Positions 1 to 9,310 of a stretch of DNA of 64,000 nt are shown here, in pieces. A program made the position numbers and the translations under genes. This DNA is from Undaria pinnatifida (Eukaryota; Sar; Phaeophyceae; Laminariales; Alariaceae). Location: positions 15,596,073 through 15,660,072 of the forward strand of contig JABAKD010000027.1 of the NCBI GenBank assembly GCA_012845835.1, written 5' to 3'. Under the pieces are notes generated by a model. It ran no database searches. It saw only the letters and a program-made list of their open reading frames with translations, and was not told the origin of the DNA. Positions within the stretch are counted from its first letter, which is position 1. Every line of letters begins with the position of its first letter.

Positions 1-65
1 TTCGAGTGAACCCTTTCCGAGAAATTCAACCCCACCCCAGAAAGATGCTCGCCCCATCTCTCCTG

Positions 66-425
66 CTCAGCGGCAGCATGGTCAGTGCTCACCTACACTG
101 TCTGGATGCTACCATCGAACATATGGATAAGACACCTCCGAGAGCCGCTTTCCTTCAGCGTCCCGCTCAGCAGCGGCTTTAGCACGTGCTGATCTTCACG
201 CCTGAACCCAAACAATACTGCTGATATTCCACGAAAAAAACAGAGGTGCTCACCACATCTTCCTACCTATTCAGCGATAATAGCCTCACACGTGCTTACC
301 TTCACTGTGTAGATGGCTATCACCGGACCTACTCAAACGCCCACGGGAACTGCTTTCCGCAGCTTCTCGTGCTCAACAGCGGTTAGCACGCGTGCACCTT
401 CACGGCCCAACAAAGTACTGCAAAG
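66..425. repeat. Diverged ~101-bp tandem repeat, about four units
   Basis: Four similar blocks start near 66, 166, 269 and 370. Each begins like GCTCAGCRGC, continues with an AGCACGTGC-like stretch and an ACCTTCAC core, and is followed by unlike sequence. The spacing is 100, 103 and 101 bases. Similarity is modest, so this is an old array. It lies just beyond the end of the gypsy integrase relic and could be part of that element. No coding signal was seen. Confidence 0.5.
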
Positions 426-529
426 ATGCACTCTATGGACGGGTTTATCTACATCCTCTATGCATCAGGTCAGGTTGCTTTTTACGACTCCCCTTTATAT
501 TTGCACGCCATCGACGACAGGTGTACTCG

Positions 530-1230
530 AGTCTAATTGCGTGCGAGCACCTCGGTAAAAAAATAGACGGAATGTTGTCGGAAACGAGGTAAGGCTAGAG
601 TTTGGTGTGATGCGTGGGATCCAGCATGCAGGGAGTACATATCGGTCCCATATTTAATGCCAAGGCTTCCAGAGTTCGAAAATACCACCTGGAGTCTCCC
701 CCACCCTTTCGACCGCTCCCTGGGCACGGGGGTGATTGGTGGGACCGTAGTCTATCGACACTCTCAGCCACTGGCACAATTTTTTTACCACCTGCGCTAT
801 GAATTCCCCCCAGCATCGCTCCGGATCGAAAGTGACACCCTGATGGTCAAGAGCAGTTCCGACCGCTTGCGACTCACCCCTTCGACATCCTTCGACGGCA
901 ATGGTTAGGCAAACAGAAACTCGCTGGCTCTATCCACCACAACCAACATAGTCTATACCTGTTTCCGTCTTGCGACTGTTGTTCGCCGTCTTTTGGATGT
1001 CCATCTCGAGGTTTTCATACGGCCGCATAAACTGGCGGGCATCATGGCTACCCGCTGAATATTGTTTTGCTCGTTTTCTTCTCCTGCAGCCCCACGAGGG
1101 GCCATACTCGCTTACATCCTTGACGAAAATCGGCCAGTTGTGCTTGCCCTCGGCGAGCAAAAGTGTGCGTGCCACACCTGGATGGCCAAACGTGCTGTGA
1201 ACCAGCGATCAGCGCAAAGACCTCAGCTAA
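530..1230 (-). pseudogene. Ty3/gypsy integrase relic
   Basis: On the minus strand, translated pieces in several frames line up with a gypsy integrase. First comes the zinc-binding region (motif GHPGVARTLLLAEGKHNWP and a following CRRRKRA), near 1,200-1,070. Next is a piece resembling FMRPYENLEMDIQ at about 1,030-970. Then part of the catalytic core (VSIDYGPTNHPRAQGAVER, which holds the last acidic residue) lies near 760-690, and a WDRYVLPACW-like segment near 630-590. The frame shifts several times and contains stops, so no protein can be made. These motifs are typical of integrases of gypsy elements in oomycetes and algae (established family knowledge). The rest of the element was not recognised. 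Confidence 0.75.
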
Positions 1231-1778
1231 CATCACCCTCGGGATTGCTAACAACTTAGTCTAGTGTCCTCGCCTTCAGCGGCAGAACGCCTTGCTTTCG
1301 TCATCCAGCAGATAGATGCTCTCCTCCCCCATCCCTTAGCGTTGTCTACCACGCCCTCCGTGATGATCGCTTTACTGCCGCTACAGCTGCTATACTTTTG
1401 ACTGCAAGGAGACATTACAATAGGAGCAAGGGCGCAGAATAAGATCCTGAGCTCCTAAAATGAGGATCTCTACTTCGAAGACATTCGTTCGCCCAGCCCG
1501 ACCAACGTTTCTATGCGCTCGAAGATTTTTATTGTTTTTTTTTCTCAACACAAATATTATCTTAAAGTTATCACACTACAATAATATATAATAACCCATA
1601 GACAATAATATATTATAACCCATAGTATAGTTACACTCTTGAGGAGCTCAACCGCTCAACCAATCAGAACGTCAGAACGTCAGAACGCCAGAAACATTTG
1701 TTAACCAAGCAAGTAAGTGCAACCAATCCCTACGGCACTTCTTTTCTCTTCTTTCTTCGCACACTTCTACTTTCCAGC
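1231..1778. other. No gene seen; AT-rich patch
   Basis: No convincing reading frame. An AT-rich patch at about 1,540-1,640 contains a doubled ATAATATATAATAACCCATAG-like unit. A short tandem of GTCAGAACG lies at about 1,665-1,690. Confidence 0.4.
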
Positions 1779-1930
1779 TTCTGGACAATCCGTGGTCACA
1801 GGTGTCGTTCCTTCTCCCCCCCGATTCTTGCCTTCAATTTTTATCGCGCATAGGGTTCAGCACTCCCACTGCTCGTCGATTTTTCATCGAGTGTTGCTAA
1901 CTCACGCTCTCGCGCTTTCCGCAAGTCAAT
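1779..1930 (+). repeat. Partial copy of an ABC-gene exon and its following intron
   Basis: Starting at CTTCTGGACAA, the plus strand here matches the minus strand of 22,150-22,315. The match covers the last ~25 bases of a small exon of the ABC transporter gene, its donor (GCAG|GTGTCG) and about 110 bases of intron, including TTTTTATCGCGCATAGGGTT. The copy is preceded by a good acceptor (ACTTTCCAG). It is a dispersed duplication 20 kb away in the opposite orientation. Confidence 0.65.
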
Positions 1931-3224
1931 TTGTGCACATGAAAAGTCCCAACGAATTTACACGCACTGGCACTATAGAGGGATGGCTCTAAGCTCATCC
2001 ACTTGATCTTCGTACACCAAGCTCCGTGAGGGAACGCCGTCCAATCAATACTGGCCCCTCTGGCCCCCGATATGTCTGACGAGTCGGCGTATCGTTCGGG
2101 AAAACCTTGCTAATGTTCTCAATAAACCTAGGTGTCCTTCCTCCTTCCACTTGTTGGGTGTATAGACTATGCTTTTGTTATCTAACCAGTTTTGGACTCC
2201 CTTCGCTTCCAGCGAACCAAGGGCTCCACCAACAAAGAAAGGCTGCGAAGACTGCTGGCGAAGTTTTCAGTCAGAATATACATCGGTCAAGTCCCCCTAG
2301 TCTCCTCCTCTCGAGTGCCCTTGCGTGTGTGTGCGTGTGCGTGTGCGGGAGCTGCCCCCCCCACTTCATAAGAAGATGTCGTTGCCACACCGCGAGATAC
2401 ACAGGCTCTCTCTTTGCGAGAACCCCGCCTCCTTGCCTAAAGTATGGCAATAATAGTAGTATTAATAGTAGTAGTTGGACCGATTTTGGTTGCCCCTGCC
2501 AGGATATACATGTACGCCAACTTGCTTGGAATTCAGGAACAGCCATACCACGTCGATCGCACCACATCCCGCCGCTCTATGAAGTTGAGCGGCGTCGGGC
2601 CAGGCTAGTACCACGGTGGGGGACCACGTGGGAAGCCCTGGTGCTGTTCCTTTCTGGCCTCAAAGACCTACATGTTGTTAACCTAGCAACGACCTTTTAT
2701 CTGTCATAGGATGCGCCCCGCACCTACTTATTGTCAACTGAATCTCCTCGCGAGGATATGCGAGAATCTCACCTTCTGCCCCGCCCTAGCATACGAACGA
2801 ACGCCAACAATCAACTACACACCGGCAGGGGACCACCTACCTGCCTACAGCAAACAAACACTCCATGTACTAGGTACATGCAACGTTCTCCATACAGCAT
2901 GCTGCAAAAGTAGTAGGGGGCCCATTCAGTGTCGGGGCCAGGACATGAAAAAAAAAACGTTTTCATGTTTAGTACTATTATTATTTTACATTATAGCTGA
3001 CCCAAAAGATCCAAAAACATAACAAAGGGTACATGTCATACGGTACGTATCGTGGGCATCCCGAAAAACGTTTCTGTTATCCTGTTCTACAACTTCTAAT
3101 TGTGTTTGGAGAATATCGCTGTTGTTTGGTCGTACACGGCGTGCAGACCTCTCTGGTCAGCGGCAATCGAAGCTTAATCCTGTGACACCTCAGCAGTTGA
3201 GTGGTCTCTCCATATTGATTGCCG
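1931..3224. other. No gene seen; short TG-rich tract
   Basis: A GTGTGTGCGTGTGCGTGTGC tract lies at about 2,322-2,346. A single GGCACTATAGAGGGATGG near 1,968-1,985 belongs to the dispersed family described at 3,225. An open frame of 200 codons at 2,107-2,709 has no recognisable domain and looks like chance. Confidence 0.4.
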
Positions 3225-3372
3225 GTATGTGTACTATAGAGGGAAATACCGGCACTATAGCGGGAAAAGCACTACTCTCCACATATTGCCACTACTGAGT
3301 GTTCCCGTCTGTGCCAGTGGTTTCATAAGCACAATAGCGGGCAACCGGCACTACTCAACCGGCGCTGTAAAG
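3225..3372 (-). repeat. Dispersed CACTATAGAGGG repeat family, copy 1
   Basis: The reverse complement of this stretch matches 40,540-40,715 and 40,950-41,093. The shared order is: GCCGGTTGAGTAGTGCCGG, a block ending GGCACAGANGGGAAC, then GGTATTTCC and CCGGCACTATAGAGGG. No reading frame is conserved. It is probably a non-autonomous DNA element or a fragment of one. Confidence 0.6.
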
Positions 3373-3424
3373 GACGTCTACTGTATGGACATCCATGTTG
3401 ATATTATGCCTTCTCGAAAATATG

Positions 3425-3440
3425 TACCAGGTACCTGGTA
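3425..3440. other. Perfect palindrome TACCAGGTACCTGGTA
   Basis: A 16-base perfect palindrome. Its half site TACCAGGTA (or the complement TACCTGGTA) recurs about 26 times in the window; this is the only complete double site, while 15,484-15,499 carries two half sites in tandem. The function is unknown. Confidence 0.8.
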
Positions 3441-4199
3441 GGCGAACGGGCGGGGAAAATGTGGAGAGGGGTTGGTGGTGCTACGAAATCGTAGTGGTGT
3501 GATAGTGACTGTACTTTTTTTTAGTCCCCCCTCTCACCATACACTGCTGTCAATATAGCGGGGCAAGTGTCGGTCTATGGAAACGCAAGTTGAAACGGTG
3601 AAGGCATGGCATACATAATGAAGTTCATGAGGCCAAGGAAGCCTGGGAAACTCGTACCCACATATATGCCTCTTCTAGTTGAATTGTAGAGGGCAGAGAT
3701 CGCATAGATTCGAATTGTAGAGGGTAAACCGCAAAGCTACGCCGCGCGGTAGAGAAGTGAAGGCAAAGACTTGTCATGAACTTATAGGTGTGTGCTAGTA
3801 CGAATGTGTGCCTGTGTGGATGAATGCGGTTTGCACTGGATCGAGTAAATAACGGGCTATTGCGTAACACCTTCCGTTGATCCCGACCCCTCGGTTTGAT
3901 GAGGTTTCGAGACAGCTTTGTTTGGTAGATGTATGAATAAGCTACAGCAGCACACGTCGGGGGGCGGGGAAAACCGCGTGAACAATTTTGAATGGTTTTT
4001 ACAAAGGTCGCCGCGACGCAATGTCTGGAGCTTGGAGGGCTTAAACGAGTGCGGGTACGCGCAAACCTGCAGGAAAGCGCGCATATATAATCACGCCTAT
4101 GTACCTGGTATTATACTATGTGTTTTGATCGTAAGTCTGGGTGAAGTGGCACGAATGCTTGGCGAGGGTGGAGGGGTGTATGAAGGCGTTTCCTCTTGA
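3441..4199. other. No gene seen
   Basis: Short open frames occur on both strands without recognisable domains. The small repeat GAATTGTAGAGGG occurs twice near 3,680-3,725. One TACCTGGTA lies at 4,102-4,110. Confidence 0.35.
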
Positions 4200-4468
4200 T
4201 GTAAGGCTATAGGTGGGGACACAGAGTGCCCCCTGCAGGTCTGCCAATTGAGCAGGTCCTCGGAGAGTACTCACTTTCATTTCCTTCGTAGAGACGTTGC
4301 TTTATTCGATTCCATCAGAGTCCCGGATAGCTTCTGAGATCGGAGGCACGTGCCTCCGATCTATTTCCTAACTTTCCCGAATATAAAACGCCAATCTTAT
4401 CATACGAAACCCATCCAAATGATATCAAACTCGGACACTTACAGGCCTTTCGAGGCCGTATCTTAACA
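4200..4468 (-). repeat. TRIM-like element, 3' LTR
   Basis: Direct repeat of 4,910-5,179. On the minus strand it starts TGTTAAGATACGGCCTCG and ends at TAGCCTTACA. Confidence 0.8.
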
Positions 4469-4888
4469 CTAGCCCACCCTGAGGAGCCGCATATGCAGAA
4501 ATATGGGAGATTCGGGGAAACTTTGATTCTACGAACTAAACCATGAGTCGAGGATGCGGCTCCTCGAAACCCACTCCCACACATCTAACGGTCTGGCTAT
4601 GGAGCCAGGAACACGCGAAGAAAAGCAGTTGAAAGAAACGCAGACCCTTCAACAAGGCAAAAGTCACCCATCAAAAACCTGCCGCGTGCCGCCGGTGTGG
4701 CGGGGGGGGGCAGAAAATGCTCTAGAACCTGTCGCATACCGCCGGTGTGGCGGGGGGGGCAGGAAAGGCTCTACGGCAAACCAATCACAGAAAAGGTACT
4801 ATGGCGAGGCGAGCTCTCGTCGATATGGAGGGGAACACAGGCGCTAACACAAGAGAGAAGTCATGCGAAAAAACTCCCGCGGGCCATC

Positions 4889-4907
4889 GGTTCTGCCGAC
4901 GACGCCA
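4889..4907 (-). promoter_or_regulatory. Primer-binding site of the TRIM-like element
   Basis: Minus strand TGGCGTCGTCGGCAGAACC, two bases inside the 5' LTR. At 54,096 the same site extends into a complement of a whole tRNA T-arm, which supports a tRNA-primed origin. The tRNA species was not identified. Confidence 0.65.
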
Positions 4908-4909
4908 TT

Positions 4910-5179
4910 TGTAAGGTTATAGGGTGGGGACACAGAGTGCCCCCTGCAGGTCTGTCAATTGAGCAGGTCCTCGGAGAGTACTCAATTTATTCGCCTTCGT
5001 AGAGACGTTGCTTTATTCGATTCCACCAGAGCCCAAGATAGCTTCTGAGATCGGAGGCACGTTCCTTCGATCTATTTCCTAACTTTCCCGAATATAAAAC
5101 GCCAATCTTATCATACGAAACCCATCCAAATGATCTCAAACTCGAATACTTACAGGCCTTTCGAGGCCGTATCTTAACC
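4910..5179 (-). repeat. TRIM-like element, 5' LTR
   Basis: Direct repeat of 4,200-4,468 with scattered substitutions. The outer end reads GGTTAAG rather than TGTTAAG. Confidence 0.8.
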
Positions 5180-6379
5180 CTTCTGTGACTCCAAGGGGGT
5201 TTTTGTGATCATAAAAAATGATCAATTCTCGTATTTTTCACCGGACAGACCGGTCTGTTCAGCCCGGGGATAAAAAAAGACATCCCCGAACTCGAACGCA
5301 GGGCGTTGTATATAGCAACGAACGCACACACGCACACCTGGCAAAACCCCTGGACTCGGCCTACAGGGGTACGCCGGTAGCCGCATGAAGCCTGCACGCC
5401 GCCTGGGGTCCTCAGCTGTGAGATCTTACGCCTTCCCAAGCCCGCGGCTGTCTGGGGCGTTTTCAGAGAAGTACAGAAGTACGCTATTCCCGCAGGGCGC
5501 TTCGACGCTGATTTAGGGATCGTTTTTTGTGATCATTTTGACATACTGAATTTTGACTGCTCTCAGGGCGTGGGACCACCCGACAAGGGTGAAAATTGCA
5601 TGGAGCGAATGATGTTCTGAGGGCCGAGGGACCTTTCTAGTGTAAGGACAGACGTCCCCAGCGTGTTACCGGGAGGCGACACGGCCGGGGTGCGAGTTTA
5701 GCTGAGGGCTGCACTTCTACTCAAGAAGTCTCTTCTTGGGCGAAGAAACGCGCCGCGTCTGCTGTGCGGACCCAACTTTTTTGTGGCAGTCTCGGCGCGC
5801 GCGCGGGCTGCGGGACTAGCGGGCTGCGAAGAGCCTAGTCCCAGAGGGGTTAACATTGAGCTATTAATATATTCCTGGGGTAACAAAAATACCTTATTAT
5901 CGACGCCTACGAAGAAGGGCTGCCTACGAGTGAAGTATCCGGGTAAAAGGGCCATTAATTACCCAGCCAGGGTTAAGCTTACTAACAGTGGAGCGCAGGA
6001 GGTAGTAGAATCCGCCACGCTCCACTGGAAAGATATAGAGGCTGGCATTGGTTATTGTATTGATAGCCAAAAAACGCACGGCAGTAGGATACCTCCTGCT
6101 ATGATGTGTTTTGGGGGCGAGTCGCGGTGAAATGGGCCGAGAACTTGGTGAGGGTGGAGGGTCGCAAGAGTATGTTAACTAAGCTATATCCAGGGGTCAA
6201 AATTAATCTCGCCGTCGACGCCCAATGTGAAGATGTTGCTACCCTACTGGGCGACCTGGGTAAAGATTTATCGCTTACCCAGTCTAGGATAAGGTTTACA
6301 ACACGTGTACACAGTAGTGAGTAGTAAAACAAAAATGTCACCACGTTCCACCAGAAAGACGGAGAGGCTGGTATCAATG
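5180..6379. other. No gene seen
   Basis: No recognisable domain in any frame. A segment at 6,015-6,065 (CCACGCTCCACTGGAAAGA, GAGGCTGGCATT) has a diverged second copy at 6,338-6,380, next to the MITE. This may mark an older duplication. Confidence 0.35.
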
Positions 6380-6569
6380 CAGTGGATACCCCAACTCAAG
6401 AGAGGGTGAGGTAAGAGAAGAGTACAGGTAAGAGAGGGAACATTGGCTTAAACCAAAACATGGAGTTACTTGGGATTAGTGTGGACAGTGGTACAGTTAA
6501 GAGCGGATGCTAGTCAAGAGAGGTAGTTTGGGCTCGAACCATACCTCTCTTAACTCGGGGTATCAACTG
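6380..6569. mobile_element. 190-bp pogo/Tigger-like MITE
   Basis: The left end CAGTGGATACCCCAACTCAA and the reverse complement of the right end, CAGTTGATACCCCGAGTTAA, form an inverted repeat of about 26 bases that continues into GAGAGG. Ends starting CAGT followed by a CCCC and AACTNNAGAG pattern are usual for pogo/Tigger elements of the Tc1/mariner group (family knowledge). No target-site TA duplication is obvious. There is no coding capacity. Confidence 0.65.
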
Positions 6570-7104
6570 TGTTAAGAAAAGGCACGGCATGCGGTCAACC
6601 GTATAGGTTGGTGACTGCCGTTTTTTCTGCCGCACATTTTTTCTCTCTTGGGCATGTTTTTGTGCTTCTCGACTCTCTGTGAAAGACAGACGCTCGTGTG
6701 CAAGCAGACAGAAAGTAGTGCGACCCCCTCCCGGTCTTACTCCAACCTTCCCGCTATTTCGTTCCGTGATCCTACGTGTTCCCCTACTCAAGAAGAGTGT
6801 CGATAGAAGCAGTCTGAGAGCTGGGAGATGGCTCAGGCATACGATCCTCAGGCTGCGTGGGACCACGGGAATGCAGGCAGCAGTCTTTGTATCGTGTTGA
6901 CGATCTTGGGCACGTTTAGGAGGAGGTTGAGTCATTTTGCGCGCAACAAGCCATGTCGCCCGCGTACTCGGGAACTACTAGATGGTGTTCATATGTCTTC
7001 GCAGGCCAATGAGGCGGGAGTTTCCATTTTGTTAGGAATGATAGAAACTCGAATGAAGTAGGAGTTGCTGCTCCACAATGAACAATGCACTTGCGACTCC
7101 ACTC

Positions 7105-7375
7105 TGTCACATGGTGTCTAGTCCGAGCGTCGAGCATAACATGGTGTCAAATCCGACAATAAAACATAACATGGTGTCCAATTTTGAGAATCGAACATAA
7201 CATAGTGTCAAATCCGACAATAAAACATAACATGGTGTCCAATTTGAGAATCGAACTTAACATGGTGTACTATACGAGAATCGAAGACAACATGATGTCC
7301 GATCCGAGATTTGAACAAAACAAGGTGTCCAATCCAAGAATCCAACATAACATGGTGTCCGATCTGAGTCTAGCA
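7105..7375 (+). repeat. 30-bp minisatellite, nine units
   Basis: A CATGGTGTC core recurs every 30 bases at about 7,110, 7,140, 7,170, 7,201, 7,231, 7,261, 7,291, 7,321 and 7,351, with CATAACATGGTGTCCAATCC as the rough consensus. Because the period is a multiple of three, part of the array is open and would give ten-residue repeats of the RIEHNMVSNP type. No flanking gene supports translation. Confidence 0.8.
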
Positions 7376-9151
7376 CTCCCGGCATGAAACATGCACGCAT
7401 AGCTCGACTCTGGAGTACTATGTTCTGAACTAGGTTCTGAAAAATCAATGTAATGGATAATTATGAATTACCAGGTACCTGGGACGCGGTAAATCGATTC
7501 GGCAGAAACAAGTCCTTGCAATAACGACAACTTATTCCGGTAGCGAACGAAAAATAAACGGCAACTGCAGCAAGGTCGGCAACGGGGGGAGTATCGTGAT
7601 CGATCTGGAACGACCCTAGCCTGACGGAGGAAGTTGCATGCTTGACTCCATTTTATTTTGGGGGCAAACGACATATTTAAATCAAATAAATAGACTATGC
7701 GCGGGGTGATGCGGTCTATCCGTTGGGCTTGACGCGATGTCCGGTGGAGGGGTTTTGCACGTAGGCCCGCCAAAATAACAGAGGCCAGCAAGCGCTGCGG
7801 GTGGGCCTTGGCTCGTGTCATCAGCAGGAGGATAGAGGACAGAAAAGGAAAGCCTCTGTCCGCGCCTGGAGGATGTGTTTTTGTTGCTGCCATCGCTGTT
7901 TGGCATGTCTATCAAGGCGAGGAAAGTACCCAGAGCCTTCATGCTCCTAACTCTCGACTATGCCGTTAGGCGATTGGCGTGCACACGAATCGATCGATAG
8001 GAATAAAAAACGGCCACAATCGACGAGGCGTTGATGGTATTATACACGACAACAAGAACACACCTACGTGAACAGACGGTATTTGGTGTGAAGGCCTTAA
8101 GAGCATGCAAATACTTCAGAGTACCGCCGATGCGATGCTATCGTGTGGGGGATGGTGTGCGTGTTACGTGGGTGTGGGCGAGCAAAGAAAGTACGGATTT
8201 CCACAAGGGCCTGTAGTGAAGCATGAATGCTGAATTTTTCTTCAAGATGTTACAATAGGTTTATTACGAAAAGGTTATTAAAAAAGCAACTAAAATAAAA
8301 TTGTCAGAAAAACTAATTTCCGAGAGTCGAAACTGAAGATCAAACTCCAAGGTGAACTATTTTCCGGACACAAAATAGGTTAATTGAACTATTTTTTTTG
8401 GACTGACGGCTAAGGAGCTAACCGTAGACCCTACCTCCCTCCTCGTATTATTGGGGACGTGTTATCATCCGGCTCGGATGTTGTCCCGAGACAATGCTAT
8501 GTTTTGCGTGCCAAGGTTAGTGAGGCGACCTCTACCCACAGAGGCCACAAGATACGCGTACGACATGCCAAAGAAAAACACAACGCCGTAGTTTTTTGTC
8601 TGTTTGTTTATTCAACATGTTGCCACCTTGGTAATTGCACAGTTCATCGTTTGCATTTCACGAGGCATATACAGCAGTGACAATGGGCTCTTCGCGCGCT
8701 ACTACTATTTAATAGTGCGCTTTCCACTTTCTAACGCGTGCATGCCTAAAACCTCTGCCTGCTGCTTATTTTTTAGCATTGCCTAGTGCCTACTTACTGC
8801 CTAAGACATGTTCTCATCGCCTACTATTAACCCTGTTGGGAGCAAGGTAGAGCGACCGAAAAATCGACACTGCGGTCTTGTCGACCTTGTGCGACGAGCC
8901 AGTAACAATAAAAATGTCATCTTGCTGCCCGCATGTTGCACTTCGGAAACATTCAACTATTTCAGTAGCCCGGGCTTTTACGTTTGGCAGATTTTGACAT
9001 CGTAATTGGTTTCGACGCTGTTCCCCTTTGAAGTCCCAAGAACGGTTGATAGGTGCCGCCTGTCTACATACTGCCAAAAATAGTATTGCATAAATAGCAT
9101 TAACTATATATCAAACATAGCATACGGTACCCGAAGCCAGGATGACACGAT
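7376..9151. other. No gene recognised
   Basis: Short open frames only. The stretch 8,230-8,400 is AT-rich. A frame on the minus strand (8,814-9,077) is open for 87 codons but has no recognisable domain. One TACCAGGTA lies at 7,469-7,477, extended to TACCAGGTACCT. Confidence 0.35.
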
Positions 9152-9310
9152 TCACAAGGCGTCGGACTCCCGGACTGCAGCTGCAAAGGAGCCACCCCGT
9201 GCGAGCAAATCATCCCACGCCCCCGCCTCCGAAACGCTTCCACCCTCCAACAAAACCGACATATCAGCCCATCTCCCGATGGACAGGTCTTGACTAGCCA
9301 CCAGTACCAC
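9152..9310 (-). CDS. ABC gene, last exon: H-loop region and C-terminus
   Basis: After the acceptor ATTCATAG the frame runs for 52 residues to TGA. It contains VVLVASQDLSIGRWADMSVL, then LLEGGSVSEAGAWDDLLARG, the standard end of an exporter nucleotide-binding domain (compare the usual VTHRLS...AD.I.VL..G...E.G.H.EL). The position of the switch histidine holds Gln (ASQD instead of THR). The preceding exon ends in phase 0 at ATGQ, which joins correctly. About 1.5 kb of intron separates the two. Confidence 0.9.
   Translation of the reverse strand: MVLVASQDLSIGRWADMSVLLEGGSVSEAGAWDDLLARGGSFAAAVRESDAL

Larger units (their letters stand above)
4200..5179 (-). mobile_element. Complete miniature LTR retrotransposon (TRIM-like)
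   Basis: Two direct repeats of about 270 bases (4,910-5,179 and 4,200-4,468) flank a 441-base interior with no credible gene. Read on the minus strand, the downstream LTR begins TGTTAAGATACGG and both end CCTTACA, i.e. TG...CA termini; the outer end of the 5' LTR has drifted. Two bases after the 5' LTR lies TGGCGTCGTCGGCAG, a typical primer-binding-site start (TGG). The 3' LTR is preceded by a G-rich ATCAGGGTGGGCTAG, a candidate polypurine tract. The total length of 980 bases and lack of gag/pol fit the TRIM class. The interior contains a 50-base tandem with CCGCCGGTGTGGCGGG. Relatives occur at 44.5, 53.1-53.8 and 53.8-54.1 kb. Confidence 0.8.

Noticed and set aside
2107-2709. 200-codon open frame
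   Set aside because: No domain, includes a TG repeat, and no splice or start context; likely chance.
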